From Propionibacteriaceae bacterium (GTDB lineage: Bacteria > Actinomycetota > Actinomycetes > Propionibacteriales > Propionibacteriaceae), in the NCBI GenBank assembly GCA_003153855.1, contig PMBM01000092.1, positions 28,333 to 37,904 of the forward strand: a stretch of 9,572 nt of DNA, written 5' to 3'. The notes beneath the pieces were generated by a model. It was not told the origin of the DNA, ran no database searches, and was given only the letters and a program-made list of their open reading frames with translations. The translations under genes were made by a program, and so were the position numbers. Of the stretch, positions 1 through 6,109 are shown one piece after another (position 1 is the first letter of the stretch; every line of letters begins with the position of its first letter).

Positions 1-384
1 GTCGAAGAGGTCAAGGTCGGCATCAAGATCCTGGAGTCGCTCAACTTGCGGCCGCGCCACCTCGAGATCGTCTCGTGCCCGTCGTGCGGTCGCGCGCAGG
101 TCGACGTGTACACGCTGGCCGACGAGGTCACCGCCGGTCTGGCCGGCATGACCGTACCGCTCCGCGTCGCCGTCATGGGCTGCGTCGTGAACGGCCCCGG
201 GGAGGCGCGCGAGGCCGACCTCGGTGTCGCGTCCGGCAACGGCAAGGGCCAGATCTTCGTCCGCGGCGAAGTCGTCCGCACCGTTCCCGAGGACCAGATC
301 GTCGAGAACCTCATCGCCGAGGCCATGAAGCTGGCCGAGGAGATGGGCGAGACGGCCGGAGCGCCGATCGTCACGGTGGGCTGA
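1..384 (+). CDS. ispG: 4-hydroxy-3-methylbut-2-enyl diphosphate synthase (flavodoxin), C-terminal part
   Basis: IspG (GcpE) is the cytoplasmic [4Fe-4S] enzyme that reductively opens methylerythritol cyclodiphosphate to HMBPP, the penultimate step of the MEP isoprenoid pathway. Only the last 127 residues are in the window; the 5' end lies upstream of base 1. The visible part is the Fe-S reductase domain. CPSCGR (residues 26-31 of the fragment) supplies two cysteine ligands. [10 protein letters not shown] (residues 60-69) supplies the third cysteine (C61) and the conserved glutamate (E68), which is the fourth cluster ligand in this family. The C-terminus is complete (TGA 382-384) with no sign of decay. 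The next gene starts at the base after this stop, so the two are probably co-transcribed and translationally coupled. In M. tuberculosis ispG (Rv2868c) is likewise followed by a GNAT gene (Rv2867c). Confidence 0.97.
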   Translation, partial: VEEVKVGIKILESLNLRPRHLEIVSCPSCGRAQVDVYTLADEVTAGLAGMTVPLRVAVMGCVVNGPGEAREADLGVASGNGKGQIFVRGEVVRTVPEDQIVENLIAEAMKLAEEMGETAGAPIVTVG

Positions 385-1221
385 ATGTCCTCGCACGTCC
401 GGACGCTCACCAACGAGGACTTGCCGAAGGTCACCGAGCTGCTCAGCAGGCGGCCCTTCGAGAACGTGTTCGTCGCCTCCCGGATCCGTACGGGCGGGCT
501 CGAGGCGTTCATGCTCGGCTGCGACGTCTGGGGCTACGAGGAGGACGGCGAGCTCGTGTCGATCCTCCATCACGGGGCCAACATGGTGCCCGTGAACGGC
601 ACGCCGGCGGCCCTCGACGCGTACGTGACCCGCATCGGCCCGATCCGAACCTGCGCCTCGATCCTCGGCGTCGCCGACGAGGCGCTCAGCCTGTACGACA
701 AGCTCTGCCGCAAGTGGCCCGGCGCCTGGCAGCGTCCCCGCGAGATCCGCGCCTGCCAGCCGCTGATGGTCATCTCGGGACCGCCGACCGTGGCCGCCGA
801 CCCGCGCGTGCGCAGGATCGGTCCGGGCGACGGTGACAGCTACTTCGAGGCGGCCGTCGCCATGTACACCGAGGAGGTCGGCGTCTCGCCGCTCGACGGT
901 ACGAACGGCTACCGCTGGTACGTGGACCGCCTGCTCGAGACCGGCTGCGCCATGGGGATCGTCGAGGACGGTGGCGTGATCTTCAAGTCAGACGTCGGCT
1001 CCTCGACCTCGAACATCTGCCAGGTGGCCGGGGTGTGGCTGCGGCCTGACCTTCGAGGTCGCGGCAAGTCCACACCGGCGATGGCAGCCGTCGTCGAACT
1101 GTGCCGCGAGCAGTGGCAGCACGTGACCCTGTACGTGAACGACTTCAACACGACCGCCCGCGCCCTGTACCGGCGGGTCGGCTTCGACGAGGTCGGCGCC
1201 CTCGCGACGGTGCTGTACTGA
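385..1221 (+). CDS. GNAT family N-acetyltransferase (DUF4081-type N-terminus), Rv2867c-like
   Basis: Predicted cytoplasmic acetyltransferase of 278 residues; the substrate is unknown. Residues about 1-125 resemble the DUF4081 region that precedes the GNAT fold in actinobacterial homologues (opens with VRTLTNEDLPKV). The GNAT domain follows, about 140-278. The acetyl-CoA pyrophosphate loop is visible as DLRGRGKS (222-229), after the beta-4 strand CQVAGVWLRP. The C-terminal motif LYVNDFNTTARALYRRVGF (249-267) has the Asn, Tyr and Phe typical of GNAT motif B. The ATG at 385 directly abuts the ispG stop. The only Shine-Dalgarno-like sequence is a weak GGTGGG inside the ispG tail, so reinitiation by ribosomes leaving ispG is likely. 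The ispG-GNAT pairing is an old actinobacterial arrangement and suggests, without proving, a link to isoprenoid or cell-envelope metabolism. Confidence 0.92.
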   Translation: MSSHVRTLTNEDLPKVTELLSRRPFENVFVASRIRTGGLEAFMLGCDVWGYEEDGELVSILHHGANMVPVNGTPAALDAYVTRIGPIRTCASILGVADEALSLYDKLCRKWPGAWQRPREIRACQPLMVISGPPTVAADPRVRRIGPGDGDSYFEAAVAMYTEEVGVSPLDGTNGYRWYVDRLLETGCAMGIVEDGGVIFKSDVGSSTSNICQVAGVWLRPDLRGRGKSTPAMAAVVELCREQWQHVTLYVNDFNTTARALYRRVGFDEVGALATVLY

Positions 1222-1230
1222 CGCTCTCCT

Positions 1231-1245
1231 GACCCCTCAGGGGTT
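1231..1245. terminator. short GC hairpin between convergent genes (weak terminator candidate)
   Basis: ACCCC (1232-1236) pairs with GGGGT (1240-1244) around the 3-base loop TCA, with a possible extra G-T pair outside. It lies 10 bases after the GNAT stop and overlaps the stop codon of the minus-strand 29-residue gene, so it could serve both convergent transcripts. The stem is short and no T-tract follows, so this is only a candidate. Confidence 0.3.
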
Positions 1246-1326
1246 GATGACGAAGAACACCAGGAACGCGGATCCGAAGACCATCGCCACGATGACGGCT
1301 AGGGCGATCCATGCTGCCCGGTTCAT
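1237..1326 (-). CDS. 29-residue single-helix membrane protein, coupled to upstream gene
   Basis: Small ORF of 29 codons plus TGA. Its ATG (bases 1326-1324 read on the minus strand) overlaps the TGA of the upstream gene (1325-1323) as ATGA, the usual sign of translational coupling. The peptide opens MNRAAWIALAVIVAM and continues hydrophobic to its end (FFVINP). It is therefore one transmembrane helix (residues about 5-26) with a single Arg at position 3, predicting N-in orientation. Almost no soluble part remains, so a role as partner or regulator of a larger membrane protein is the simplest guess. The obvious candidate is the tail-anchored protein encoded just before it. I know no named family. 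The coupling, the near-perfect membrane composition and the short gap to the next convergent gene argue it is real. It could still be a chance ORF: in this same frame the reading runs open farther upstream as a shadow of its neighbour. Confidence 0.6.
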   Translation of the reverse strand: MNRAAWIALAVIVAMVFGSAFLVFFVINP

Positions 1327-1844
1327 GACCCGAGACCGATGAACAGCATGCCGACGACGAAGACCATCACGAGGGCGATGAGGCCGATGAAGAGGCCCGT
1401 GCCTTTGCGCTTCTGCTTCGTGAAGCCCATGGAGCCCGTCGTGAACTGGTGCAGGGGCGAGGCGTAGAAGACCTCGATCGCCTGACCTGGGTAGAGCGCG
1501 ACGTCGAGCGCAGCCTGTCCGTACTGACGCATCCACTGCGTGTACGCACTGACGCGGTACGCGCCGGCCGGAAGGGCGTAGTCGTTCGGTCCGTACGAGG
1601 CCTTGACCACCTGGTTGTTGATGAGCAGCGTCGGCGTGACCACGCTGCTGGTCAGCACGCTGCCCTGGAGGTGCACGCGGAGATGCCCTGTGGCCACCTG
1701 CTGTGGGTATGCGCCGTGTGGCGGCGTCTGCTGCATCGCGAGGTAGTTCCCGTTCGGCTCCGGATAGCCCTGCGCGCCCGAGGGGCCCTGCTCCCACCAC
1801 AGCGGTTGGTAACGGGGGTCGTTCTGCTCTCCAGGCTGCGTCAC
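1323..1844 (-). CDS. conserved hypothetical protein with C-terminal membrane anchor
   Basis: Protein of 173 residues, function unknown. Residues 1-50 are Pro/Gln/Gly-rich and look disordered (TQPGEQNDPRYQPLWWEQG at the start). Residues about 52-135 look like a compact all-beta domain (HLRVHLQGSVL..., LLINNQVVKASYG, LPAGAYRVSAYTQW, GQAIEVFYASPL); the turn LPAGAYRV recalls PEGA-like beta-sandwiches, but only loosely. Residues 143-147 (KQKRK) precede one hydrophobic helix (about 150-171) that ends the protein. By the positive-inside rule the bulk is cytoplasmic, that is, tail-anchored. I chose the GTG at 1844 rather than the ATG at 1877 because a TACCCT box lies 7 bases upstream (leaderless arrangement) and neither start has a good Shine-Dalgarno. 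It is the first gene of a two-gene unit with the 29-residue membrane peptide and is divergent from proS. Confidence 0.78.
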   Translation of the reverse strand: MTQPGEQNDPRYQPLWWEQGPSGAQGYPEPNGNYLAMQQTPPHGAYPQQVATGHLRVHLQGSVLTSSVVTPTLLINNQVVKASYGPNDYALPAGAYRVSAYTQWMRQYGQAALDVALYPGQAIEVFYASPLHQFTTGSMGFTKQKRKGTGLFIGLIALVMVFVVGMLFIGLGS

Positions 1845-1851
1845 GGAGACG

Positions 1852-1857
1852 AGGGTA
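1852..1857 (-). promoter_or_regulatory. -10 box of leaderless promoter for the tail-anchored protein gene
   Basis: On the minus strand TACCCT (TANNNT consensus) is followed by 7 bases and then the GTG start at 1844, so transcription would begin at the start codon. No convincing -35 is seen at 17-18 bases. This box decides the start-codon choice for that gene. Confidence 0.45.
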
Positions 1858-1940
1858 CGCGACGGCAGGCTCCCCATCGACAGGGATGCACCGCTGGCTC
1901 GCAGGGCCCGTACAGGCCTATGACAGGCGCCACCCCCACC

Positions 1941-1961
1941 TCGCCCGAGGGGTCCGGGCGA
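1941..1961. other. inverted repeat in the divergent intergenic region upstream of proS
   Basis: TCGCCCG (1941-1947) is a perfect inverted repeat of CGGGCGA (1955-1961) around a 7-base centre. It lies between the two divergent promoters, outside either predicted transcript, so a protein-binding site is a better guess than a terminator. Two ACAGGC direct repeats 11 bp apart (1912-1917 and 1923-1928, one helical turn) lie just to its left. The rest of the 197-base gap 1845-2041 holds only the two promoters and the proS Shine-Dalgarno. Confidence 0.3.
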
Positions 1962-1970
1962 CGACCATGG

Positions 1971-2001
1971 TCGGCAACCGACAGCGCCGGGTCGCTAGGC
2001 T
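1971..2001 (+). promoter_or_regulatory. candidate proS promoter
   Basis: TAGGCT (1996-2001) fits the actinobacterial TANNNT -10 box. TCGGCA (1971-1976) matches TTGACA at four of six positions, but the 19-base spacer is long. Transcription would start near 2008, leaving a leader of only about 34 bases, too short for a T-box or other riboswitch. Confidence 0.42.
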
Positions 2002-2029
2002 TCGGCACTGAAATCCCATTCGCCTCACC

Positions 2030-2035
2030 AGGGAG
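2030..2035 (+). promoter_or_regulatory. Shine-Dalgarno deciding the proS start
   Basis: AGGGAG lies 6 bases before the GTG at 2042. The in-frame TTG at 2036 directly abuts this site and is too close to be used; the in-frame ATG at 2057 has no equivalent site. Confidence 0.7.
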
Positions 2036-2041
2036 TTGTCC

Positions 2042-3820
2042 GTGGCCGTCACGACGATGTCGCAGCTGTTCGTCCGCACGTTGCGGGAGGACCCGGCCGA
2101 TGCCGAGGTGCCGAGCCACCGCTGGCTCGTACGCGCCGGCTACATCCGCCGCGCGGCCCCCGGCATCTACTCCTGGCTGCCGCTCGGCCTGAAGGTGCTC
2201 GCGAAGGTCGAGCAGATCGTGCGCGAGGAGATGGTCGCGATCGGCGCCCAGGAGGTGCGGTTCCCCGCGCTGCTGCCCCGGGAGCCGTACGAGACGACGC
2301 ACCGGTGGACCGAGTACGGCCCGAACCTGTTCCGGCTCAAGGACCGCAAGGGCGGCGACTACCTCCTCGGCCCCACGCACGAGGAGATGTTCACGCTGCT
2401 GGTCAAGGACCTGTACGGCTCGTACAAGGACCTGCCGCTCACGCTGTTCCAGATTCAGACCAAGTACCGCGACGAGGCCCGTCCGCGCGCCGGTCTGCTC
2501 CGCGGGCGCGAGTTCATCATGAAGGACTCGTACACGTTCGACATGGACGCCGAGGGTCTGCAGCGCTCGTACGAGATCCACCGCGGCGCGTACATCAAGG
2601 TCATGGACCGGCTCGGGCTCGACTACGTCATCGTCAAGGCGATGTCGGGGGCGATGGGCGGGTCGGCGTCCGAGGAGTTCCTCGCGATCGCACCGAACGG
2701 CGAGGACACGTTCGTACGGTCTCCCGGTGGGTACGCGGCCAACGTCGAGGCTGTCACGGTCGTGCCCCCCGCTCCGGTGGACGCCTCGTCGACGCCCGCG
2801 CCGCTCGTCATCCACACGCCGGGCGCAGGCACGATCGACACGCTTGTCACCGCCGTGAACGAGACCGCACCGCGCGCCGACCGCCCCTGGACCGGGGCCG
2901 ACACGCTGAAGAACGTCGTGTTCATGCTGCAGAACCCCGACGGCACCAAGGAAGCGCTCATCGTCGGCCTGCCCGGCGACCGCGACGTGGATGTCAAGCG
3001 GCTCGAGGCAGCGATCGCACCGGCCGAGGCCGTCGCGTTCGGCGACGCCGACTTCGCCGCGAACCCGGCGCTGGTCAAGGGCTACATCGGCCCCGCCAAG
3101 GACGGGCAGCTGATGCTGGGCAAGGAGTCGGCGAGCGGCATCCGCTACCTGGTCGATCCGAGGGTCGTGGACGGTACGGCCTGGGTGACCGGCGCCAACG
3201 TCGCCGACCACCACGTCGTCAACCTCGTCGCGGGCCGCGACTTCACCACCGACGGCGTGATCGACGTCGCCGAGGTGAGGGCCGGCGATCCGGCGCCCGA
3301 CGGGTCCGGTCCGCTGGAGCTCGCACGCGGCGTCGAGATGGGCCACATCTTCCAGCTCGGCACGAAGTACGCCGAGGCGCTCGGGCTGAAGGTGCTGGAC
3401 CAGAACGGCAAGCTCGCGACCGTGACGATGGGCTCGTACGGGATCGGCATCTCGCGGGCCGTCGCCATGGTCGCCGAGACCACGTGCGACGACCGGGGTC
3501 TCGCGTGGCCGCGCAACCTGGCGCCGTTCGACGTGGTCGTGCTCGCGGCCGGCAAGGAGCCGGAGCTGGCCGCGGAGGCTCAGCGCATCGCGCTCGAGCT
3601 GTCCGGATCGGGACTCGACGTGCTGCTCGACGACCGCAAGGCGTCGCCGGGCGTGAAGTTCACCGACGCCGAGGTGCTCGGCATCCCGACCGCCGTCGTC
3701 GTGGGCCGTGGCCTGGTGAACGGCGTCGTCGAGGTGCGGGACCGTACGGCCGGCACCAAGGACGAGGTCGGGGTCGACGACGTGGTCGCACGGGTCATCG
3801 CGGACGTGCGCGGAGAGTGA
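2042..3820 (+). CDS. proS: proline--tRNA ligase (prolyl-tRNA synthetase, bacterial ProS with INS editing domain)
   Basis: Cytoplasmic class II aminoacyl-tRNA synthetase charging tRNA-Pro. From the GTG at 2042 it is 592 residues, close to the usual length for the bacterial type. The start [18 protein letters not shown] (from residue 6) closely follows the mycobacterial N-terminus. Class II motif 1 lies near residues 30-62, the TXE-type loop GPTHEE at 110-115, and motif 2 at about 140-166 ([12 protein letters not shown] then [11 protein letters not shown]). Motif 3 is at about 464-480 ([16 protein letters not shown]). Residues about 225-400 are the inserted YbaK-like editing domain, which removes Ala-tRNA-Pro; its GADTLKN segment carries the lysine (about K290) expected in the editing site. 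Residues about 495-592 are the anticodon-binding domain. Everything needed for activity appears present. The stop overlaps the next gene's start (GTGA), so the two form an operon. Confidence 0.98.
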   Translation: MAVTTMSQLFVRTLREDPADAEVPSHRWLVRAGYIRRAAPGIYSWLPLGLKVLAKVEQIVREEMVAIGAQEVRFPALLPREPYETTHRWTEYGPNLFRLKDRKGGDYLLGPTHEEMFTLLVKDLYGSYKDLPLTLFQIQTKYRDEARPRAGLLRGREFIMKDSYTFDMDAEGLQRSYEIHRGAYIKVMDRLGLDYVIVKAMSGAMGGSASEEFLAIAPNGEDTFVRSPGGYAANVEAVTVVPPAPVDASSTPAPLVIHTPGAGTIDTLVTAVNETAPRADRPWTGADTLKNVVFMLQNPDGTKEALIVGLPGDRDVDVKRLEAAIAPAEAVAFGDADFAANPALVKGYIGPAKDGQLMLGKESASGIRYLVDPRVVDGTAWVTGANVADHHVVNLVAGRDFTTDGVIDVAEVRAGDPAPDGSGPLELARGVEMGHIFQLGTKYAEALGLKVLDQNGKLATVTMGSYGIGISRAVAMVAETTCDDRGLAWPRNLAPFDVVVLAAGKEPELAAEAQRIALELSGSGLDVLLDDRKASPGVKFTDAEVLGIPTAVVVGRGLVNGVVEVRDRTAGTKDEVGVDDVVARVIADVRGE

Positions 3821-4605
3821 TCCTCGGTCTGCCGCTGGCCACGATGGCGCTGCTCGTCGTGGCCGCCTTCGCTGCCGGCTGGGTGGACTCGGTCGTGGGC
3901 GGCGGCGGCCTGATCCAGCTGCCGAGCCTGCTCATCGGCCTGCCCGCCGACACGGCGGTCGCCACGGTGTCCGGCACGAACAAGCTGTCGAGCGCTGCCG
4001 GTACGGCCGTCGCGACCGGGATGTACCTGAGCAAGGTCACGGTCGAGTGGAAGGTGGCGCTGCCGCTCATGGCGGCCGCGTACGCGGGGTCGACCGCCGG
4101 CGCCCAGCTCGTACGGTTCTTCCCGCGAGCGCTGTTCACGCCCCTCGTGCTGCTCACCGTGATCGTCGTCGGCGTGTACACGCTGCGGCGGCCCGCGATG
4201 GGTATGGAGACCCACCTCAAGCACGAGGGCCGCGCACGGGTCGTACGGGTCGTGGCCATCGGGCTCGGGGTCGGGCTATGGGACGGTCTCGTCGGGCCCG
4301 GCACCGGAACGTTCTTCGTCATCCTGCTGGTCGCCGTCATCGGCTACGGCTTCCTGTCCGCCACCGTGCTCACCAAGCTGGCCAACCTCACGACCAACGT
4401 CGCAGCCCTCGTCGTGCTGGGGGTCAGCGGCCACGTGCTGTGGGGGATCGGGGCAGTGATGGCGATGGCGAACCTGTCCGGTGGAGCGATCGGCGCGCGG
4501 ATGGCCATCCGTCACGGCAACGGCTTCGTACGGAAGGTGTTCCTCGTCGCCATCAGCCTGCTCGCATGCAAGCTCGCGTGGGACACGATCCAGCTGCTGG
4601 TGTGA
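3817..4605 (+). CDS. TSUP (TauE/SafE, YfcA-like) membrane transporter
   Basis: Integral membrane protein of 262 residues, about eight hydrophobic helices, in the TauE/SafE (TSUP) family. Members export or import sulfite, sulfoacetate and related anions; the substrate here cannot be read from sequence. The two internal family repeats are clear: [16 protein letters not shown] (21-36) and [12 protein letters not shown] (153-164). YfcA-type markers GTNKLSS (53-59) and TKLANLTTN (186-194) are also present. A loop of about residues 124-144, with several charged residues, separates the halves. The GTG at 3817 overlaps the proS TGA as GTGA, so translation is probably coupled. GGAGA touches the start and is too close for a normal Shine-Dalgarno, which supports coupling. 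The alternative ATG at 3844 would remove nine hydrophobic residues of helix 1. The downstream minus-strand gene ends 4 bases away. Confidence 0.92.
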   Translation: MILGLPLATMALLVVAAFAAGWVDSVVGGGGLIQLPSLLIGLPADTAVATVSGTNKLSSAAGTAVATGMYLSKVTVEWKVALPLMAAAYAGSTAGAQLVRFFPRALFTPLVLLTVIVVGVYTLRRPAMGMETHLKHEGRARVVRVVAIGLGVGLWDGLVGPGTGTFFVILLVAVIGYGFLSATVLTKLANLTTNVAALVVLGVSGHVLWGIGAVMAMANLSGGAIGARMAIRHGNGFVRKVFLVAISLLACKLAWDTIQLLV

Positions 4606-4609
4606 CCGT

Positions 4610-5029
4610 TCAGGCCGCGGCGGCCCGCGGGATCTCGCGGCTGCCGTGCATCGTGACCACGTGGATCCCGAGGAGCCGGTAGCCGTCCGCGGCCGCGAGG
4701 GCCGACCTCGCCCACAGGGCGTCGTCCGGAGTGAGCGACAGCCCGTCGGCTCGTGCGATGGCGAGGAGCAGGGAGCCGTGCGGGATCAGCTGGCGGGCCA
4801 TGCCGAAGATCCCGTACATGAACTGGAGCCGGTCCTCGGCGCTCGGATGGCCGATCTCACCGATCACCATGGGCTGGTCGAGCCGGTCCTCCTCGTCGCA
4901 GAGCAGGACGCAGATGGCACCGGCCTCCCGGTCAGGGAACGGAACGCAGAGGTCGAGGACATCGGCGACGAGCCGAGGATCCGTGAGCGGGTGGCGGGCA
5001 AGGTCGCGTGGTACGTCATGAAAGGTCAT
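4610..5029 (-). CDS. conserved hypothetical protein, 139 residues
   Basis: Soluble protein without signal peptide or membrane segment; I do not recognise a named domain. It opens MTFHDVPRDLARHPLTD and looks alpha/beta. Strand-like stretches are AICVLLCDEEDRLDQPMVIG (38-57) and GSLLLAIARADG (85-96). Helices are likely around 65-80 and 102-116, followed by a strand-like LLGIHVVTMHGS (119-130). The resemblance to actinobacterial hypothetical proteins is an impression from memory only. The ATG at 5029 has a weak AAGG about 9 bases upstream. It lies 69 bases after the lipoprotein gene on the same strand and may share its transcript. Its 3' end comes within 4 bases of the TSUP stop, so read-through from either side would make antisense RNA. 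Two cysteines (28, 44) do not form a recognisable motif. Confidence 0.8.
   Translation of the reverse strand: MTFHDVPRDLARHPLTDPRLVADVLDLCVPFPDREAGAICVLLCDEEDRLDQPMVIGEIGHPSAEDRLQFMYGIFGMARQLIPHGSLLLAIARADGLSLTPDDALWARSALAAADGYRLLGIHVVTMHGSREIPRAAAA
4615..4630. terminator. GC-only hairpin after the TSUP stop (terminator candidate)
   Basis: CCGCGG at 4615-4620 pairs with CCGCGG at 4625-4630 around CGGC. The stem is six G-C pairs, 9 bases after the plus-strand stop, and lies inside the last codons of the minus-strand gene (its poly-Ala tail). No T-tract follows, as is common in actinobacteria. It could equally be just GC-rich Ala codons. Confidence 0.3.
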
Positions 5030-5082
5030 GACGGAAGCCTTGCGGCTCGACGACCCGCGTGGGGAAGTTATGCACAGGGCCT

Positions 5083-5091
5083 GGGGGGGGG
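5083..5091. repeat. G9 homopolymer tract
   Basis: Nine consecutive Gs (C9 on the coding strand of the flanking minus-strand genes) in the 69-base gap between the lipoprotein stop and the start of the 139-residue gene. It is the longest homopolymer I noticed in the window. It lies outside reading frames, so length changes would not shift a frame, but they could change promoter spacing or 5' leader structure. Such runs are also common sequencing-error sites. Confidence 0.8.
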
Positions 5092-5098
5092 CGCTGCC

Positions 5099-6043
5099 TC
5101 AGGAGTCGGGCCAGCCGGGGTACTCGGCCATTCCCATCCCGAGCGGCAGACCGAGGATCGACGCATCCGCGAGGTCGCCCACGGCGGTCGTGACGTCTTT
5201 CGTGGCGCTGGCCACGGCGACGGCGGCACCCTGCGAGATCGCCGCCAGCAGCCTGGCGACGAGTGCCAACGCGTCGGCGTCCGAGGCTGTGGTCGGGATC
5301 GAGTAGGCAGCCGCGCCGGGCGCCGGGGTCTGCGAGGCGGCCCTGCCGCGGGCCGTGAGCGCGTCCCGCTGCGTCTTCACCTCGACCACGATGCCGTCCA
5401 GGGCTGTACGTGCGGGGTTGGCCGTCGTGAGGCGTCCCAGTGCCGACTCCAGCCCGAAGACCGCCTCGTGGTAGCGGTTGAGCAGGTCGTCCGTGGCGGT
5501 GGCGGGTGTCGTGACGGCCACCTCGCGCAACGGGACCGCCGTGGTCACGGTGGACACGGCGGTCGTCAGCGCCGTGCGCGACTGGACGGCAGACGCGGCT
5601 TGCGAGGCCCAGAAGGCGGCGAGATCGCCTGTCGCCTGCGCTGCCAGGGCCGTGTGGGCGTTCTGGAGGGTGGTGAGCAGACCGGCTGCCGTCGTCAGCG
5701 CCTGCTCGCGCGTCGCGGGTGCCCCGACTGTCACCGGGTCCACCGGCACCGGCTGGCGGCGCAGCGGCTCGGCGGATGCGAGTACCGCGTGGTGGGTCTG
5801 GTGAACGCTCGCGATCAGCTGGTACCGGGCGGTGTCGCCGGCCGCCCAGGGAGCGCCGGCCATGGCCGTGAGCAGCGCCGCCACGCCCGCCTCGAGACCA
5901 GCGAGGTGGTCCGCGCCGACCGGCGGTACGGGAGCAGGGGGCGTGTAGATCGGCTTCGGCGTGCCCGTGATCCGGGGGTCGCTCACCGAGCATCCGGCTG
6001 CGCCGAGACCCACGATGCCCAGCAGCAGGGTCCGGCGATGCAT
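5099..6043 (-). CDS. DUF4439 (ferritin-like) domain lipoprotein with Tat-type signal
   Basis: Predicted exported lipoprotein of 314 residues. The N-terminus MHRRTLLLGIVGLGAAGC has a twin-arginine pair (R3-R4, RRTLLL), a hydrophobic core and a lipobox-like AAGC with the lipidated cysteine at 18. A Pro-rich linker (about 27-43) follows. Two alanine-rich helical modules come next. Residues about 44-165 include VHQTHHAVL (80-88). Residues about 184-314 fit DUF4439, with RYHEAVFGLESALGRL (190-205), QRDAL (225-229) and the terminal YPGW typical of the domain. I see no complete ExxH di-iron motif, so metal binding is doubtful. Function is unknown. M. tuberculosis has alanine-rich genes (Rv2843/Rv2844) in the same place between proS and rimP, so the position is conserved although the job is not known. 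The gene is divergent from rimP with 66 bases between starts, probably transcribed without a leader. Confidence 0.88.
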   Translation of the reverse strand: MHRRTLLLGIVGLGAAGCSVSDPRITGTPKPIYTPPAPVPPVGADHLAGLEAGVAALLTAMAGAPWAAGDTARYQLIASVHQTHHAVLASAEPLRRQPVPVDPVTVGAPATREQALTTAAGLLTTLQNAHTALAAQATGDLAAFWASQAASAVQSRTALTTAVSTVTTAVPLREVAVTTPATATDDLLNRYHEAVFGLESALGRLTTANPARTALDGIVVEVKTQRDALTARGRAASQTPAPGAAAYSIPTTASDADALALVARLLAAISQGAAVAVASATKDVTTAVGDLADASILGLPLGMGMAEYPGWPDS

Positions 6044-6049
6044 GCCTCC

Positions 6050-6055
6050 AACCTA
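6050..6055 (-). promoter_or_regulatory. -10 box of the DUF4439 lipoprotein gene (leaderless type)
   Basis: Minus-strand TAGGTT (TANNNT) ends 6 bases before the ATG at 6043, which would make the transcript start at the start codon. The intervening GGAGGC resembles a Shine-Dalgarno but lies one base from the ATG, too close to work normally. No clear -35 is visible. Confidence 0.42.
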
Positions 6056-6065
6056 GTGTCCCGGC

Positions 6066-6071
6066 TATGCT
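6066..6071 (+). promoter_or_regulatory. -10 box of candidate rimP-nusA promoter
   Basis: TATGCT (TANNNT) with the start of transcription expected near 6078, giving a leader of about 32 bases that contains the GGAGG Shine-Dalgarno (6098-6102, 7 bases before the ATG). The -35 region would fall at about 6043-6048, inside the divergent gene's start, and is poorly conserved. Confidence 0.48.
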
Positions 6072-6109
6072 GGCCTGCACAACAGCTCGACCCAATCGGA
6101 GGACCGAAC

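Noticed and set aside
75..836. 253-codon plus-strand frame across the ispG/GNAT junction
   Set aside because: Out-of-frame Arg-rich shadow of two recognisable genes.
2036..2038. TTG as the proS start
   Set aside because: It directly abuts the Shine-Dalgarno; GTG 2042 has the correct 6-base spacing.
1845..2041. T-box or other riboswitch controlling proS
   Set aside because: The predicted leader is only about 34 bases, and I see no T-box sequence or terminator/antiterminator pair in the gap.
1841..3346. 501-codon open frame on the minus strand antisense to proS
   Set aside because: Mirror of a high-GC gene: composition is the low-complexity Arg/Ala/Val/Asp/His pattern typical of antisense frames, while the plus strand encodes an unmistakable ProS.
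2305..3816. long open frame in plus frame 1 ahead of the TSUP gene
   Set aside because: It runs through proS in another frame and is Arg-rich nonsense; only the part from GTG 3817 encodes a recognisable protein.
5016..6095. 359-codon minus-strand frame overlapping the DUF4439 gene
   Set aside because: Arg/Gly/Pro-rich out-of-frame shadow; the other frame has a signal peptide, lipobox and DUF4439 features.
4481..6109. extended open frame upstream of rimP in the same frame
   Set aside because: Antisense shadow of the lipoprotein and the 139-residue gene; RimP begins at ATG 6110 with a strong Shine-Dalgarno.
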